Shown here in pieces: positions 53,901 to 64,000 of a DNA stretch of 64,000 nucleotides (its first letter is position 1; every line of letters begins with the position of its first letter). The position numbers were made by a program, and so were the translations under genes. The stretch covers positions 2,728,001 to 2,792,000 of the forward strand of contig JALJCS010000037.1 of the NCBI GenBank assembly GCA_023055355.1, given 5' to 3'. Below the pieces are notes generated by a model that ran no database searches, was not told where the DNA came from, and saw only the letters and a program-made list of their open reading frames with translations. The stretch comes from Agelaius tricolor. Its lineage: Eukaryota > Chordata > Aves > Passeriformes > Icteridae.

Positions 53901-55150
53901 TTTATCTGGGATGTCCTCAGTTTCCCCCACAGAACAGTTTCCTCCCGTCCATGTTTGCTGCCTGGTTTAGGATGGTGTCAGGACAGCCTGGATTTAGGAG
54001 CTCAGGGTGATCCCAGCTCTCCCTGAGGGAGCTTCAGCCCGGGGGGGAGAGTGGAAGCATAAAGTGGAAATGGCACCAAAATGCCCTCTCTGGGCCCAGC
54101 CTTGGCACTGGAGTGCCAATCACACGGGGGCCAGCCTGAGGGGAAGAGCCCAGGCACAGGGGCTTGGCCCAGGGAATGCTGTGTTGAGGCTCCCAGAGGG
54201 ACCTGGATCACCACTGGGAACATCTGGGAACATCAGCCTGGTCTCAGGCTGAGCTCCCTCCTTGGGCACAGCTGGGCTTGTGCTCAGAGCTGTGTGTGGG
54301 CTGTGGGCCAGGCTGGCAGGAGGGTGACAATGGGACAGCCAGCAGGCAGGGCCACCCTCCTGCCACCACCCAACTGTGCCATCACTGCAGACCCTTGGGA
54401 AGGAGAGTGCAAATTGTCCCCTGTGGTGCCCAAGCCCTTGGCATGGAGTGGCTCAGCCTTTGCTTCATCCTGGCAATCAGCCTATCCCTGCATTGCTCCT
54501 TTCATCTCTTAGGATTTGAGCTTTTATATTTTCCATCTATTTGTAGCCCTGCAGTTCTTTAGTGTGTAACTCCAAACTCCACACACAGTGGGAGCTGCTG
54601 CTGCTTTCCCATTTGGGGCAGACACAACAATTCCTCTCCAGGCCTGGCAATCAAGGACACCTCACTGCCTCAGGGCCCAGAGATGGAGACAAAAGGGAGT
54701 TTTGGGGGCAGCAAACTGGGGCTCAATGACTGCATTACCTGGAGCTGTAATTGGCAGATTAACCCCAATATGCAAATGGACCAAACTTATAAAAGTGTGA
54801 AACCTGTGACCCCTCATCCATTTTGGGTTTAGCCCCTGGGGGGCTTTGCCTGCCTGAAATGTACCTGAAGGCCTTCAATAAATAGAAATGCTTTTTATTG
54901 CCTTAATTCTGTCTGGCCTGTGTTTTTAGGTAGCCCAAAAGTCCTCACCTTCCCTCCCCAGGCTGACCCAGCACTCTCCCTTCCCCAGCCATTCCCAAAC
55001 TCTGCAGTGAGTCCCTGAGCTGGCTGCTCCTGCTCTGCCACGCTGTTCCTGGCAGCTCCTGCTGCAGGGTCCATCCAGGGAGCTGCAGCTATTAGCTGAT
55101 TAAGAGATGCAATTAAGCCCTGAGCTACCCAACTTTCTGGGCTGCCAGCA
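53901..55150 (+). other. WHRN: WHRN intron 2, unique
   Basis: No exon recognised. AATAAA at 54878 follows an ordinary intron stretch and is not supported as a gene end. Confidence 0.5.
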
Positions 55151-55946
55151 GGTTTGCACACACAGCTTGGCTTTGCTGGTTTTTGTGGCTCCAAGATTTC
55201 AGTTTCTTTGCCTTTCCTGCCTCTGGAAGCGCAGGTTTGCACACACAACTCAGGTTTTCTGGTTTTGGTGGCTCCAGGATTTCTGTTTGTGGCTCCAGGA
55301 TTTCTGTATCCATGCCTTCCCTGCCTCTGAAAATGCAGGTTTGCACACACAGCTTGGATTTGCTGGTTTTTGTGGCTCCAAGATTTCTATATCCATGCTC
55401 TTCCTGCCTCTGGAAGTGCAGGTTTGCACACACAACTCAGGTATTCTGGTTTTGGTGGCTCCAGGATTTCTGTATCCATGACCTTCCTGCCTCTGGAAGT
55501 GCAGGTTTGCATGCACAGCTTGGGTTTGCTGATTTTTGTGGCTCCAGGATTTCTGTTTGTGGCTCCAAGATTTCTGTTTCCTTGCCTTTCCTGCCTCTAG
55601 AAGCACAGGTTTGCACACATAGCTTGGGTTTTCTGGTTTTTGTGGCACAGGTTTGCACACACAGCTTGGGTTTGCTGATTTTTGTGGCTCCAGGATTTCT
55701 GTATCTGTGCCCTTCCTGCTTCTGGAAGCGCAGGTTTGCACACACAGCTTGGATTTGCTGGTTTTTGTGGCTCCAAGATTTCTGTTTGTGGCTCCAAGTT
55801 TTCTATATCCATGCTCTTGTTTTCTATATCCATGCTCTTCCTGCCTCTGGAAGTGCAGGTTTGCACACACAGCTCGGGTTTTCTGGTTTTTGTGGCTCCA
55901 GGATTTCTGGACCTGTGCTTTTCCTGCCTCTGGAAGCACAGGTTTG
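55151..55946. repeat. Tandem repeat of about 83 bp, ten copies with internal 22-bp expansions
   Basis: GGTTTGCACACACAGCTTGG restarts near 55151, 55234, 55339, 55422, 55504, 55607, 55648, 55733, 55858 and 55941. Each unit continues GGTTTTTGTGGCTCCAAGAT, TTCTGTATCCATGC and CTTCCTGCCTCTGGAAG. Longer units repeat the 22-bp piece TTTCTGTTTGTGGCTCCAGG. The array is stop-poor on both strands, giving long false frames. Confidence 0.95.
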
Positions 55947-57707
55947 CTCAGTGTAGGGCAAACCATCCTCTGACACCCCTTGGAGGTGTTCATATGGATT
56001 GGTGGGATCCCCTCTCAGTCTTCTCTTCTCCTATAGCCTCCTCATCAAAAAGAACCTCTCAACTGATGCCTTCAGATTTTAGCCTTCATATTTTTCAAGC
56101 CCTGTTCTGCATTGGTATAACTCTATAAACTCCATATAAAGTGTTAATTAATCGTCTCCACATTTTGGCCAGGCCAAACAGAGCAGCTCACGTGGCAGCC
56201 CCTGAGGAGCAGAGGGACAGGGGGTATCTCTTACTCCATCTGATGCTCTCCCCAGCTGGGGGGAGCAGCTTCTCAGCTTACCAGGATAGTGTTAGAGGGA
56301 AATGGAAATGTCTGCCTGCAGAGCTGCCCTCCTGGAGCTACCCCCAGCACACAGAAATGTCATTTGGGCACTTACAGAGGGAATTTTGCCATTCCCAGTC
56401 TATTCTGGTGTGATCTGTGATTCCAGGCACCTTGCTGCATTTCTCTAACTTGTAATTTCTTTCCCAAACTGGGGGATTTTTTGAGAGGCACAGCCACGAT
56501 GGGGTGAAAAACTTACAGCAGGGAAATCCTAAATTTCCCTGTAACAGCATTTCAGTAAAGTTGAATCTTTTCCTAATTTTCAAAAGCACTCAGCCAAGTG
56601 TTCTGTGGTTCAGAGCAAGGTTTCCCTGCGAAGAGAAAACCAAAGTGCCCTTGGATGTGACAGGCAGCTGCTCCTTTGGGTGGGTTCAGTGCCCAGCTCA
56701 TCTCCCCAGCCTGGAGCATGAAGGTCTCTGTAATTCCTTTATAATCCTTCCATGCTGAAATTGTTTCCAGCACTTTCTGCCCTTTAAAGCAGCGAAAGGA
56801 AACCCAGGGAACATCAGGTTTTTCAGAGAAGGATGCTGGTGCAGGTAGTTGATGTTTTACAATTCTTATTCCAGCTTTGCATCCATTTCTCTAAATCCAG
56901 AATTTGGAGCCTTAAGTGGATTTGTGTCCTGCTGCTGATTTCTGTGTTTCTGTCACCAAGACAGAAAATGGGTTTTCAATACCAGCCACTCTAAGGCTGG
57001 CCTGAATTCCCTCTGTGATGCTGTGTCCTCTAGAAAGATGGATTAATTACTGACCTGAAGCTGGGAATTATTTTTCCATCCAGGTAAATGTTCAAGATTT
57101 TGGTTTGACTGCAGTAAAAGGGTTTAAATATAAAAGCCCTTCACAAACAGCTTGTTTCTGGCTGTTTCTATCAGTGTGAAACACATTTTGGCTTTTCTCA
57201 TTTGTTTTTATTCCTGCTGTCTGCTTTTATCCAGAAGTGACTCAAAACTTGGGAGCAAAGCAAAAAAATAACCCTGGAATTACTCATTTTAAAAGTGTCA
57301 TGCAGAGAGTGAACAAAGGCCAATTTAAATGGAGAGTCCTTGAGGGGGCTGAGCACAGGATTGCTCTGCTCTCCAAATTCCCACCTGAACACCCAGATAT
57401 TGTCAAGCCCTGTGAGGAAGAGAGGGTGGATGAAGGCAGATGGAAGTTGGGTTTGCAATCAGCATTTGGTGGGGAGAACATCTGGCCAGGTGCTGCTGGC
57501 AGGTTGTGGGAAGTATGAAATGGCTGCTGCAGGATGTGCTGGATCTATGGAAAGGGTTGTCCTGGCATTGTTAATTGGAGATAATGAGGCACATGATTAT
57601 CCCTGTGGGGTTTGTCCTGTGGGGAGTGCCTGGAGTGGCCCTGCACAGTCAGCTCTGCCCAGGGAAGGGCAGAGGGCTGGAGCTGGGCTCATGCCAGGCT
57701 GGCTGGA
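55947..57707 (+). other. WHRN: WHRN intron 2, unique
   Basis: No supported exon or repeat. Unique AT-rich patches occur at 56860-57240. Confidence 0.5.
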
Positions 57708-57713
57708 GGGGAT

Positions 57714-58111
57714 TGTGCCATGCACAGTCTCTGATAAAATCCCTTTGCCCAGGATTCTTCTCCTGGGAAGCTGAGAGGCCTCAGAGAAAAGGAAAACAAG
57801 TCTCATCTCATTTGCTTCTCCTGTGCTGTGCTCATGTGGAATGTGTTTGGAGATTGTTCCATTGCATTCTGCTGGGAGTTGTTTTCACTCTTTGGCCAAT
57901 CAGGGCCAAGCTGTGTCAGGACTTTGGAGAGAGTCAGGAGTTTTCATTATTGTCTTTTTACATTCAGTAAGTATCCTTTCTGTATTCTTTAGTATAGTAT
58001 AGTATTCTTTAATATAATATAGTATCATAAAGTAATAAATGAGCCTTGTGAGAACATGGAGTCAGATTCATCATTCCTGCCTTTGTTGGGACATTCCCTG
58101 CAAATCCAATA
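57714..58111 (+). mobile_element. Solo LTR, family B, TSD GGGGAT
   Basis: TGTGCCATGCACAG...CAAATCCAATA is flanked by GGGGAT at 57708-57713 and 58112-58117. AATAAA at 58034-58039 is in sense with WHRN. As in the 39583 copy, the last bases are ATA. Confidence 0.93.
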
Positions 58112-58246
58112 GGGGATCATGGCTCTGTTTGCTCAGGCAGCAATGCCAGAGGGGGAATTCACAGCCAGTGCTGCCTGGCACCACCCCACTGCTGCTCCTG
58201 GGGTTCTGGGGGTTGTTCTCAGGTCTCTGCCCCAGGGGTGCACCTG

Positions 58247-58987
58247 TGTCACCGTCCACTAGGGCAAGCAGGGTCCTGATGGTTCCTTTCCAGATCCCAA
58301 AAGTGCACAAGAAAAACAGCAGGGGACTGGCAGTTTAATCACAACAAATGCACCTTTATGGAGGGCCAACAGCAAATGCAATAGAGGGACCAGAAAAGAA
58401 AATAAAAGATAGAAAGACAAAGAGGGGAAGGGGAATAGAGCTACCAACGAAACAGAATCCTCATGGTCCAACCACAGATTCGCTGTTGTCTGTGGGGGTT
58501 CACCAAAGTCCTCTCAACAGTTCCAGTTTACAGAGTCTCCATCCAAAGGAGTTGGCATCTGGCCAAAAGGTGGGGAAGATCCATGGGCCTTTGTGTTGAG
58601 AGCCCTCGGTCTGTGGGGCAGGTGTGAGTGTGCAAGGACAAGGCACCATTTATCAGAACCTGTTCACAGCAGTGCTCTGTGAAGGCACAGCGAGCACACC
58701 TGCAAACAATCACAAAACATCCAGAAAACGTCCACCTCAGCCAGGCCAGAGCTCCTGTTGGGGTCTTCAGGGTCCTTGTGATGATCGTGAGGCAAATGAA
58801 GGAAACTCCAGACAACCTGTAAGAGGAGAGAGTGGAAAACTACTGTGCACCAGCTGATTTGCTGGCCTTTAATGAATACTTTTATTGTCTTTATCTGCTC
58901 TAGCCTCTGTTCTAGGTAGCCACTCCAAGACATCACACCTCTCTGGTTTGGGGGGGAAGAGTTTTCCATTAAAGATCTGGCCTGACA
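58247..58987 (-). mobile_element. Possible LTR-type element
   Basis: The segment begins TGTCACCGTCCAC and ends GCCTGACA, giving TGTCA/TGACA inverted ends. It contains A-rich sequence and retroviral-type words but no matching target duplication. It ends 175 bp before exon 3. The family is not recognised. Confidence 0.35.
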
Positions 58988-59162
58988 ATCCACCCCCATG
59001 TGCTGCCCCTCATGTAGCTGAACCTCTCAGCCCCCAGAGCTTTTCCTCCTGGTTCCCACTGCCTCCTCAATCCCACAGGAGCTGCTGTCCAGCCCAGCTC
59101 TGTGGCTGTGTCCCACCCCTGCTTTGGACACCACATCAATGTCTCTCCCTGTTCCCCTGCAG

Positions 59163-59288
59163 GTGAACCTGGTCCTGAACGAAGGGAAATCCCTGGGCCT
59201 CATGATCCGAGGAGGGGCAGAATATTCCCTGGGCATCTACATCACGGGTGTGGACAAGGGCTCCGAGGCAGAGAGCACTGGCTTGAAG
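59163..59288 (+). CDS. WHRN: WHRN exon 3 (first part of PDZ2)
   Basis: The acceptor CCCCTGCAG|GTG and donor AAG|GTGAGA bound 42 codons, phase 0 at both ends. The translation VNLVLNEGKSLGLMIRGGAE, YSLGIYITGVDKGSEAES, TGLK is the first half of whirlin PDZ2. The SLGL carboxylate-binding loop and RGG are at exon residues 10-18. Human exon 3 has the same length and splice phase. The next exon (VGDQILEVN...) must lie beyond 64000. Acceptor pyrimidines are strong (TCTCTCCCTGTTCCCCTGCAG). Confidence 0.97.
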
Positions 59289-59374
59289 GTGAGAGTGATC
59301 CCAGAGAGGGTGGCAGGTGACCAGGAATGTGTCCAGGTGGGGTTGGGATGAGACTCCACCTCATCCCTGGGCAG

Positions 59375-59930
59375 CTGGGGATGGCAGAGTGCTCTCCAGG
59401 GCATCCTAGGGATGGCAGAGTGCTCTCCAGGGCATGCTGGGGATGGCACAGTGCTCTCCAGGGCATGCTGGGGATGGCACAGTGCTCTCCAGGGCATCCT
59501 GGGGATGGCAGAGTGCTCTCCAGGGTATCCTGGGGATGGCACAGTGCTCTCCAGGGCATCCTGGGGATGGCAGAGTGCTCTCCAGGGTATCCTGGGGATG
59601 GCACAGTGCTCTCCAGGGCATGCTGGGGATGGCAGAGTGCTCTCCAGGGTATCCTGGGGATGGCACAGTGCTCTCCAGAGCATCCTGGGGATGGCACAGT
59701 GCTCTCCAGAGCATCCTGGGGATGGCAGAGTGCTCTCCAGGGTATCCTGGGGATGGCACAGTGCTCTCCAGGGCATGCTGGGGATGGCACAGTGCTCTCC
59801 ATGGCATCCTGGGGATGGCACAGTGCTCTCCAGGGCATCCTGGGGATGGCAGAGTGCTCTCCAGGGCATCCTGGGGATGGCACAGTGCTCTCCAGGGCAT
59901 CCTGGGGATGGCACAGTGCTCTGCAGGCTG
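59375..59930. repeat. 31-bp minisatellite, 18 units in perfect register
   Basis: GGGATGGCACAGTGCTCTCC plus AGGGCATCCTG repeats from 59378 to 59905, 17 steps of exactly 31 bp with no length change. Variation is limited to a few sites (CAGAG/CACAG, GGCAT/GGTAT/GAGCAT, CCTG/GCTG). It starts about 90 bp after the exon 3 donor. As 31 is not a multiple of three and no unit carries a stop, several frames on both strands stay open; none is a gene. Confidence 0.97.
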
Positions 59931-60894
59931 CAGCAATGCTGCTGCCAGCTCCCTGCAGATCCCCAGAGGGTAGGCTGGCACCTCTGCCCACAGCCTGGCT
60001 GGGCCCCAGCTGTGTCCCAGGGATGTTGGTGGCCTCATCAGCAAGAGGGGCAGTGCTCTGGGGCACAGGATTTTGAGGCAGGGACAAGAAGAGGCACAGG
60101 ACAATTTGTTTGTAGAGGTGGAAGGGGAGGGACTGCCTGGAGCTGCCAGGGGTGTTTGTCCCTGTGCCAGGGTCAGGATCCATCCCCTAAACCCCAGAAG
60201 CCTGAAAGTTTAAATGCAGCATGAGAAAGAAGAAGCTGCATTGTTTTCCTTGGTGTTTTTTCTCTTCCCTGGGTTTGCTGCACAGGGAAAATCTCTGCTT
60301 TTATTCCTTTTGCATCCCCTGGCAGTGAGGAGATGTCACAGGGACAGTCCCAACAGTAGAACTCCTGCCTGAATCCCTCCCTGCCTGCTTGGAATTCCAG
60401 CAAACACCCACACTCAGCAGCCAGAGCAGTGCCAGTTCCCTGCCCTGTCCCCCCAGGTCCTGCCACTGTTGTTTGCACACCTGAGCCTCTGCTGGTTGAT
60501 TCTGGAGATCCCCCCCTGCTGCTGTGCTCTCCAGGCAGTGATTTGTGTGCCCAGCAGGCTCGTGCTGTGCTGGATGCCAGCCTTGGTGGGATTTCAGATG
60601 CTCACAGCTGCTTCCCCTCCTGATTTGTGTATGCTACAGGCTGGAAATTCAGTGCTGCCTGGAGGTTTGGAGGTAAAAAAGGGCTTTTAGGTCCTGCTGT
60701 TAGACATGGTGGGGTGTAGATTGCTGCTCCAGGTGGTGGTGGAAGGGATGTGATGGCACAAGGAAGCAAGAACTGGTGGATAAATGTGATTTCCAGGTAA
60801 TTTGTTGCTCTCTGAAATGGAAATATTGTGGGATTGCTCAATGTGGGCTCAACACAGCCTGGCTGGGTTGATGGGAAGCTGATTCTGAGGTGAT
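59931..60894 (+). other. WHRN: WHRN intron 3, unique
   Basis: No exon or repeat recognised. Confidence 0.5.
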
Positions 60895-61075
60895 GTTTAG
60901 ATGATAGAAAAGGCAGAAATCCTTCCCTGGGAGGGTGGGCAGGCCCTGGACCCCTGGCAGTGCCCAAGGCCAGGCTAGACAGGGCTTGGAGCACCCTGGG
61001 ACAATGGGAGGTGTCCCTGCCATGGCAGGAATGGCTCTGGATGGGCTTTGAGGTCCCTTTTAACCCAAACCAATC
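60895..61075 (+). mobile_element. CR1 LINE fragment
   Basis: AGAAATCCTTCCCTGGGAGG, GCAGTGCCCAAGGCCAGGCT and GGGAGGTGTCCCTGCCATGG are sense CR1, with a deletion between GGCCCTGG and ACCCCTGG relative to other copies here. Confidence 0.85.
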
Positions 61076-61959
61076 TGTAATTTTGTCAGACATTTCATTT
61101 TTACCTCCTTGTATCTATCGCACCAAATCAGAATTTCAGACTCTTCAAATAATAACAAAAATAAATAATTAATGTTTTACACTTCCCTTAAATTTTGATG
61201 GAAGGACAAACAAAAGCTACTGAAAGCCAGGCAAAACCAAAGAAGTTTCTCTGAGGCTCAGAAACTTTTCCCAGCTCCAGGAACAAGGACCAAGACCCTG
61301 AGATGAGGGTCCCAGAGGAGCTGCAGCCCTGCTGGTGCTGGTTCAGGTGCTGCTGTCCTGCTCCCTCAGCAGGCAGAACTGCAGCCAAAACCAGGCTGGA
61401 GCTCTGCACTCAGTCAATAACTCAATATTCATAGGCTTGCCCTTGGCCTTCTTGATGTTTATTCATTCATGAAACTTCTGACAACGTGTTCTTGGGGCAT
61501 GGTTGAAAATCTGCTGCCTCCAAGGAAGTTCTGAGAGTGAAGAAGTGGGGGTTAGAGGAGGGGGGTGACTCAGCCTCGTTTGCTTTCAGCTCCTGCCCTT
61601 CCTGCCTCCTTCCTGCTGTCCCCAGTGGTGCTGGCACGAGCTGAGCTCCTGATGCTGTTCCTGGCCCTGCTGGCCCTCATTTCTTCTTTGCTCATTTTTC
61701 CTGGTGCTGTGTTTTGTCAGGATTGGGGTTCTTTTTTGTCCTTAAGCCATTTTTGTTTGCTCTGCTTGACCTTTAGATCAGAAATAGCAGATTCCAGGGA
61801 GCTCGCTCTGAGCAAACAACTCAATATTGAGTTCCCAGAACGAGGGCTGGGGTGGAAATCATGATCCATATTTATCCAGATATGAGAGGAGAGGGAAAGG
61901 GAGACTGTAAATAGGAAGAGCTGAATGATTTTACCTCAGCACTGGCTGTCATAGAACAA
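61076..61959 (+). other. WHRN: WHRN intron 3, unique
   Basis: No exon or repeat recognised. AT-rich at 61080-61200. Confidence 0.5.
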
Positions 61960-62400
61960 AGAGTAATTTAGGCTGAAGATCTCCAAGACCATCGTGTCCA
62001 ACCATTCCTCCAGCACTGCAAGGCCACCGCTGCCCCATGTCCCCAGGTGCCACATCCACATGGCTTTAAATCCTTCAAGGGATGGGGACTTTGGAGTCCT
62101 TTCGACCCTTTTGGTGAAGATTTTTTCTTAAATATCCCCCCTGAGCCCCCTTGGCCCAGCCTGAGGCCGCTCCCTCTGCTCCTGTCCCTATTCCCTGGCT
62201 GTCCCCTCCTGTCAGGAGCTGTGCAGAGCCACAAGGGCCCCACTGAGCCTCCTTTGCTCCAGGCTGAGCCCCTGCCCATCTCCCTCAGCCTCTCCTGGGG
62301 CTCCAGACCCTTTCCCAGCTCCATTCCCTTCCCTGGACACATTTGGTGTCATCTGCAAACTCATCCCAAAGCCACCCCTTGAAAGCTGCAGTGAGCTTTG
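61960..62400 (-). mobile_element. CR1 LINE fragment
   Basis: GATCTCCAAGACCATCGTGT, CTTCAAGGGATGGGGACTTT, AGCCTGAGGCCGCTCCCTCT and TTTGGTGTCATCTGCAAACT are antisense CR1 in order. It is similar to 42620-43010. Confidence 0.88.
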
Positions 62401-62624
62401 AGGTCTGAACACATACAAATATCCTAGAAAAAGAGGAGATGGAGTAAAAACCTTGTGGCTCCTCAGAGTTGGGAATGAGCTGCAAAGTGACAAAGTCACT
62501 CAGGAGGTTGTGGTACCCAAGATGAGACATTTCTCCTGGTCCTTTCAGTGGTGTCACCTAGATGGGGACAGAAATCTCCTCTCCTGGGAAGCCATCAAAA
62601 ACCTCCCCCCATGAGTGCCACAAC

Positions 62625-62999
62625 TGTTGGAAAAGGAAGCAACCCCCATGGAAGGGAAGAATGATGCATCTGACTCCATTGATATCAGAAGGCTAATTAA
62701 TTCTTTATTATACTATATTATTCTATACTATATTACACTACATCTAAACTGAAACTGCACAAGTACCCAACTCCACCAAATGTGATTGTCTGCTGACAGT
62801 CCTGACAAAAACACGTGGATGCAATTGGTCACCTTGGGTAAACAATCCCCAGAATGCATTCCACATGAGTTCAACAAGAGGAGCAGCAATTGAGACAAGA
62901 ACTGTTTGTTCTTTCTCTGAGATTCCTCGTTATGATTCCCAGAAAATATCCTTGGGAAGTTGTGCCTTGCTTTTCTCTGTGGAGAGAAATGCAGCCACA
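62625..62999 (-). mobile_element. Solo LTR, family C, imperfect TSD
   Basis: Plus strand TGTTGGAAAAGG...TGCAGCCACA. Flanks CACAAC (left) and CACGAG (right) match in four of six positions. Internal words match 16288-16686. Confidence 0.82.
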
Positions 63000-63123
63000 C
63001 ACGAGCACTGCCACCCCAGAGAGCCCCTTCCCTCCCTAGGCTCTCATCTCCCCTCTTTGGGCTGCAGTGCTTGAGGAAAGGACCCATTTTGAGCCAGCCA
63101 TGGCCCCCTCATTCCCTGACCTG

Positions 63124-63546
63124 TGTTGGATTTGCAGGAAAATGCCCCAGTGAAGGCAGGAATGATGCATCTGACTCCATGTTCTCACAAGGCTCATTTA
63201 TTACTTTATGATACTATATTATGTTAAAGAATTCTATACTAAACTATACTAAAGAATAGAGGAAGGATCCAGACAGAAGGCTAAAAAGAGAATAATGAAA
63301 ACTCCTGACTCTTTCCAGAGTCCTGACACAGCTTGGCCCTGATTGGCCAAAGAGTGAAAACAACTCCCAGCAGAATGCAATGGAACAATCACCTGTGGGT
63401 GAACAATCTCCAAACACATTCCACATGAGCACAGCACAGGAGAAGCAAATGAGATGAGAATTGTTTTCCTTTTCTTTGAGGCCTCTCAGCTTCCCAGGAG
63501 AAAAACCCTGGGTGAAGGGATTTTTCCAGAGAATGTGAATGGCACA
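63124..63546 (-). mobile_element. Solo LTR, family B, imperfect TSD
   Basis: Plus strand TGTTGGATTTGCAG...AATGGCACA, the reverse of the 39583 copy. The minus-strand 3' end reads CCAACA, the canonical form of the ATA ending in two sister copies. Flanks GACCTG and GGTCTG match in four of six. It is 124 bp from the previous LTR in the same orientation. Confidence 0.85.
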
Positions 63547-64000
63547 GGTCTGTCCTGAACCCTTCCCACATGGATCATCTGCCCTGAGCCATTTCCCTCC
63601 TGGAAAAGCTGAGCACTCCCTTCTTTACTGGGAGCCTTCATTTGGTCAATTCTAAATTGATCCATACATTTTCCTGCCCGTTTCTTTAATTTCTTAAGGG
63701 CTTTTGGTAATTATTTGTGCTGCAGAGAGGTTCCTTCTACTTTAATGCTATGTCCAGTGTCATTTAGCCTCTCTGCTGGCACTTTAGTGGCATTAAACTG
63801 GACTGCTGCCAGTGCCAACCCATTTGGCATCATCCCCTTGGCCCTGTTATTCCCAGCTCACTTTGCTGTCTTTTAACCTTAACTCACATTTAAAATCTCT
63901 TGCTTGTTCTTCTGTCTGTATGATTGAATTTCTCCCAGAGCAAATTCTGATTATTTTAAAGAGAATTTTTCCAAGCAAACTCTGATTAAAGAGAATTTTT
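63547..64000 (+). other. WHRN: WHRN intron 3, unique, with a short tandem repeat at the window edge
   Basis: AT-rich unique intron. At 63937-64000 two copies of a 30-35 bp unit (GAGCAAATTCTGATTATTTT and GCAAACTCTGATTAAAG, each followed by AGAGAATTTTT) are in tandem and may continue past the window. Confidence 0.6.

Noticed and set aside
55107..55993. Frames of 124-257 codons on both strands
   Set aside because: Shadow of the 83-bp tandem array; peptide repeats mirror the DNA repeat and have no known fold.
59237..60224. Frames of up to 313 codons in five frames
   Set aside because: The 31-bp period is not a multiple of three and no unit has a stop, so all frames stay open through the array.
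1..64000. Bacterial defence systems, CRISPR, operons, tRNA or rRNA genes
   Set aside because: The window is intron-rich vertebrate DNA; no direct-repeat/spacer array, tRNA cloverleaf or rRNA segment was found by eye.

Overview
This is vertebrate nuclear DNA, most likely from a bird and probably a songbird. CR1 LINE fragments occur throughout, all in the avian arrangement: the antisense copy begins with the CACAGAAT-type tail. Between them lie many short solo LTRs with 5-6 bp target-site duplications and an internal AATAAA signal, of a kind abundant in passerines. The species assignment is inference; the avian assignment is strong. No bacterial-type genes, CRISPR arrays or RNA genes were seen.

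Two protein-coding genes are present, head to head. At the left edge, on the minus strand, is the 5' end of ATP6V1G1 (V-ATPase subunit G1): exon 1 coding sequence at 1738-1819, intron 1 at 63-1737, and the start of exon 2 at 1-62. On the plus strand is the 5' half of WHRN (whirlin, the hair-cell and photoreceptor PDZ scaffold): exon 1 at 27976-28575, exon 2 at 45780-45995 and exon 3 at 59163-59288, with the remaining exons beyond 64000. The start codons are about 26 kb apart. ATP6V1G1 and WHRN are also divergent neighbours in human, so this is conserved synteny.

Layout: 1-2110 holds the ATP6V1G1 5' end and its CpG-rich promoter with seven CCACGCC boxes. 2290-27330 is intergenic, with minisatellites, CR1 pieces, at least seven solo LTRs and several AT-rich unique stretches that look like conserved enhancers. 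27330-29160 is the WHRN CpG island with promoter and exon 1. 28576-45779 is WHRN intron 1, 45996-59162 is intron 2, and 59289 onward is intron 3. The introns are full of solo LTRs, CR1 and four minisatellites.

The most unusual structure is at 44579-45779. A truncated antisense LTR sits 32 nt upstream of WHRN exon 2 and has been tandemly amplified with a copy of the exon 2 branch-point and polypyrimidine region. The result is five cassettes, each carrying a decoy 3' splice site. Three also carry a GTGAGC donor and so could form 61-65 nt pseudoexons. The last decoy would add exactly 71 in-frame, stop-free codons to exon 2, inside PDZ1. This is visible in the sequence; whether it is ever spliced is unknown.
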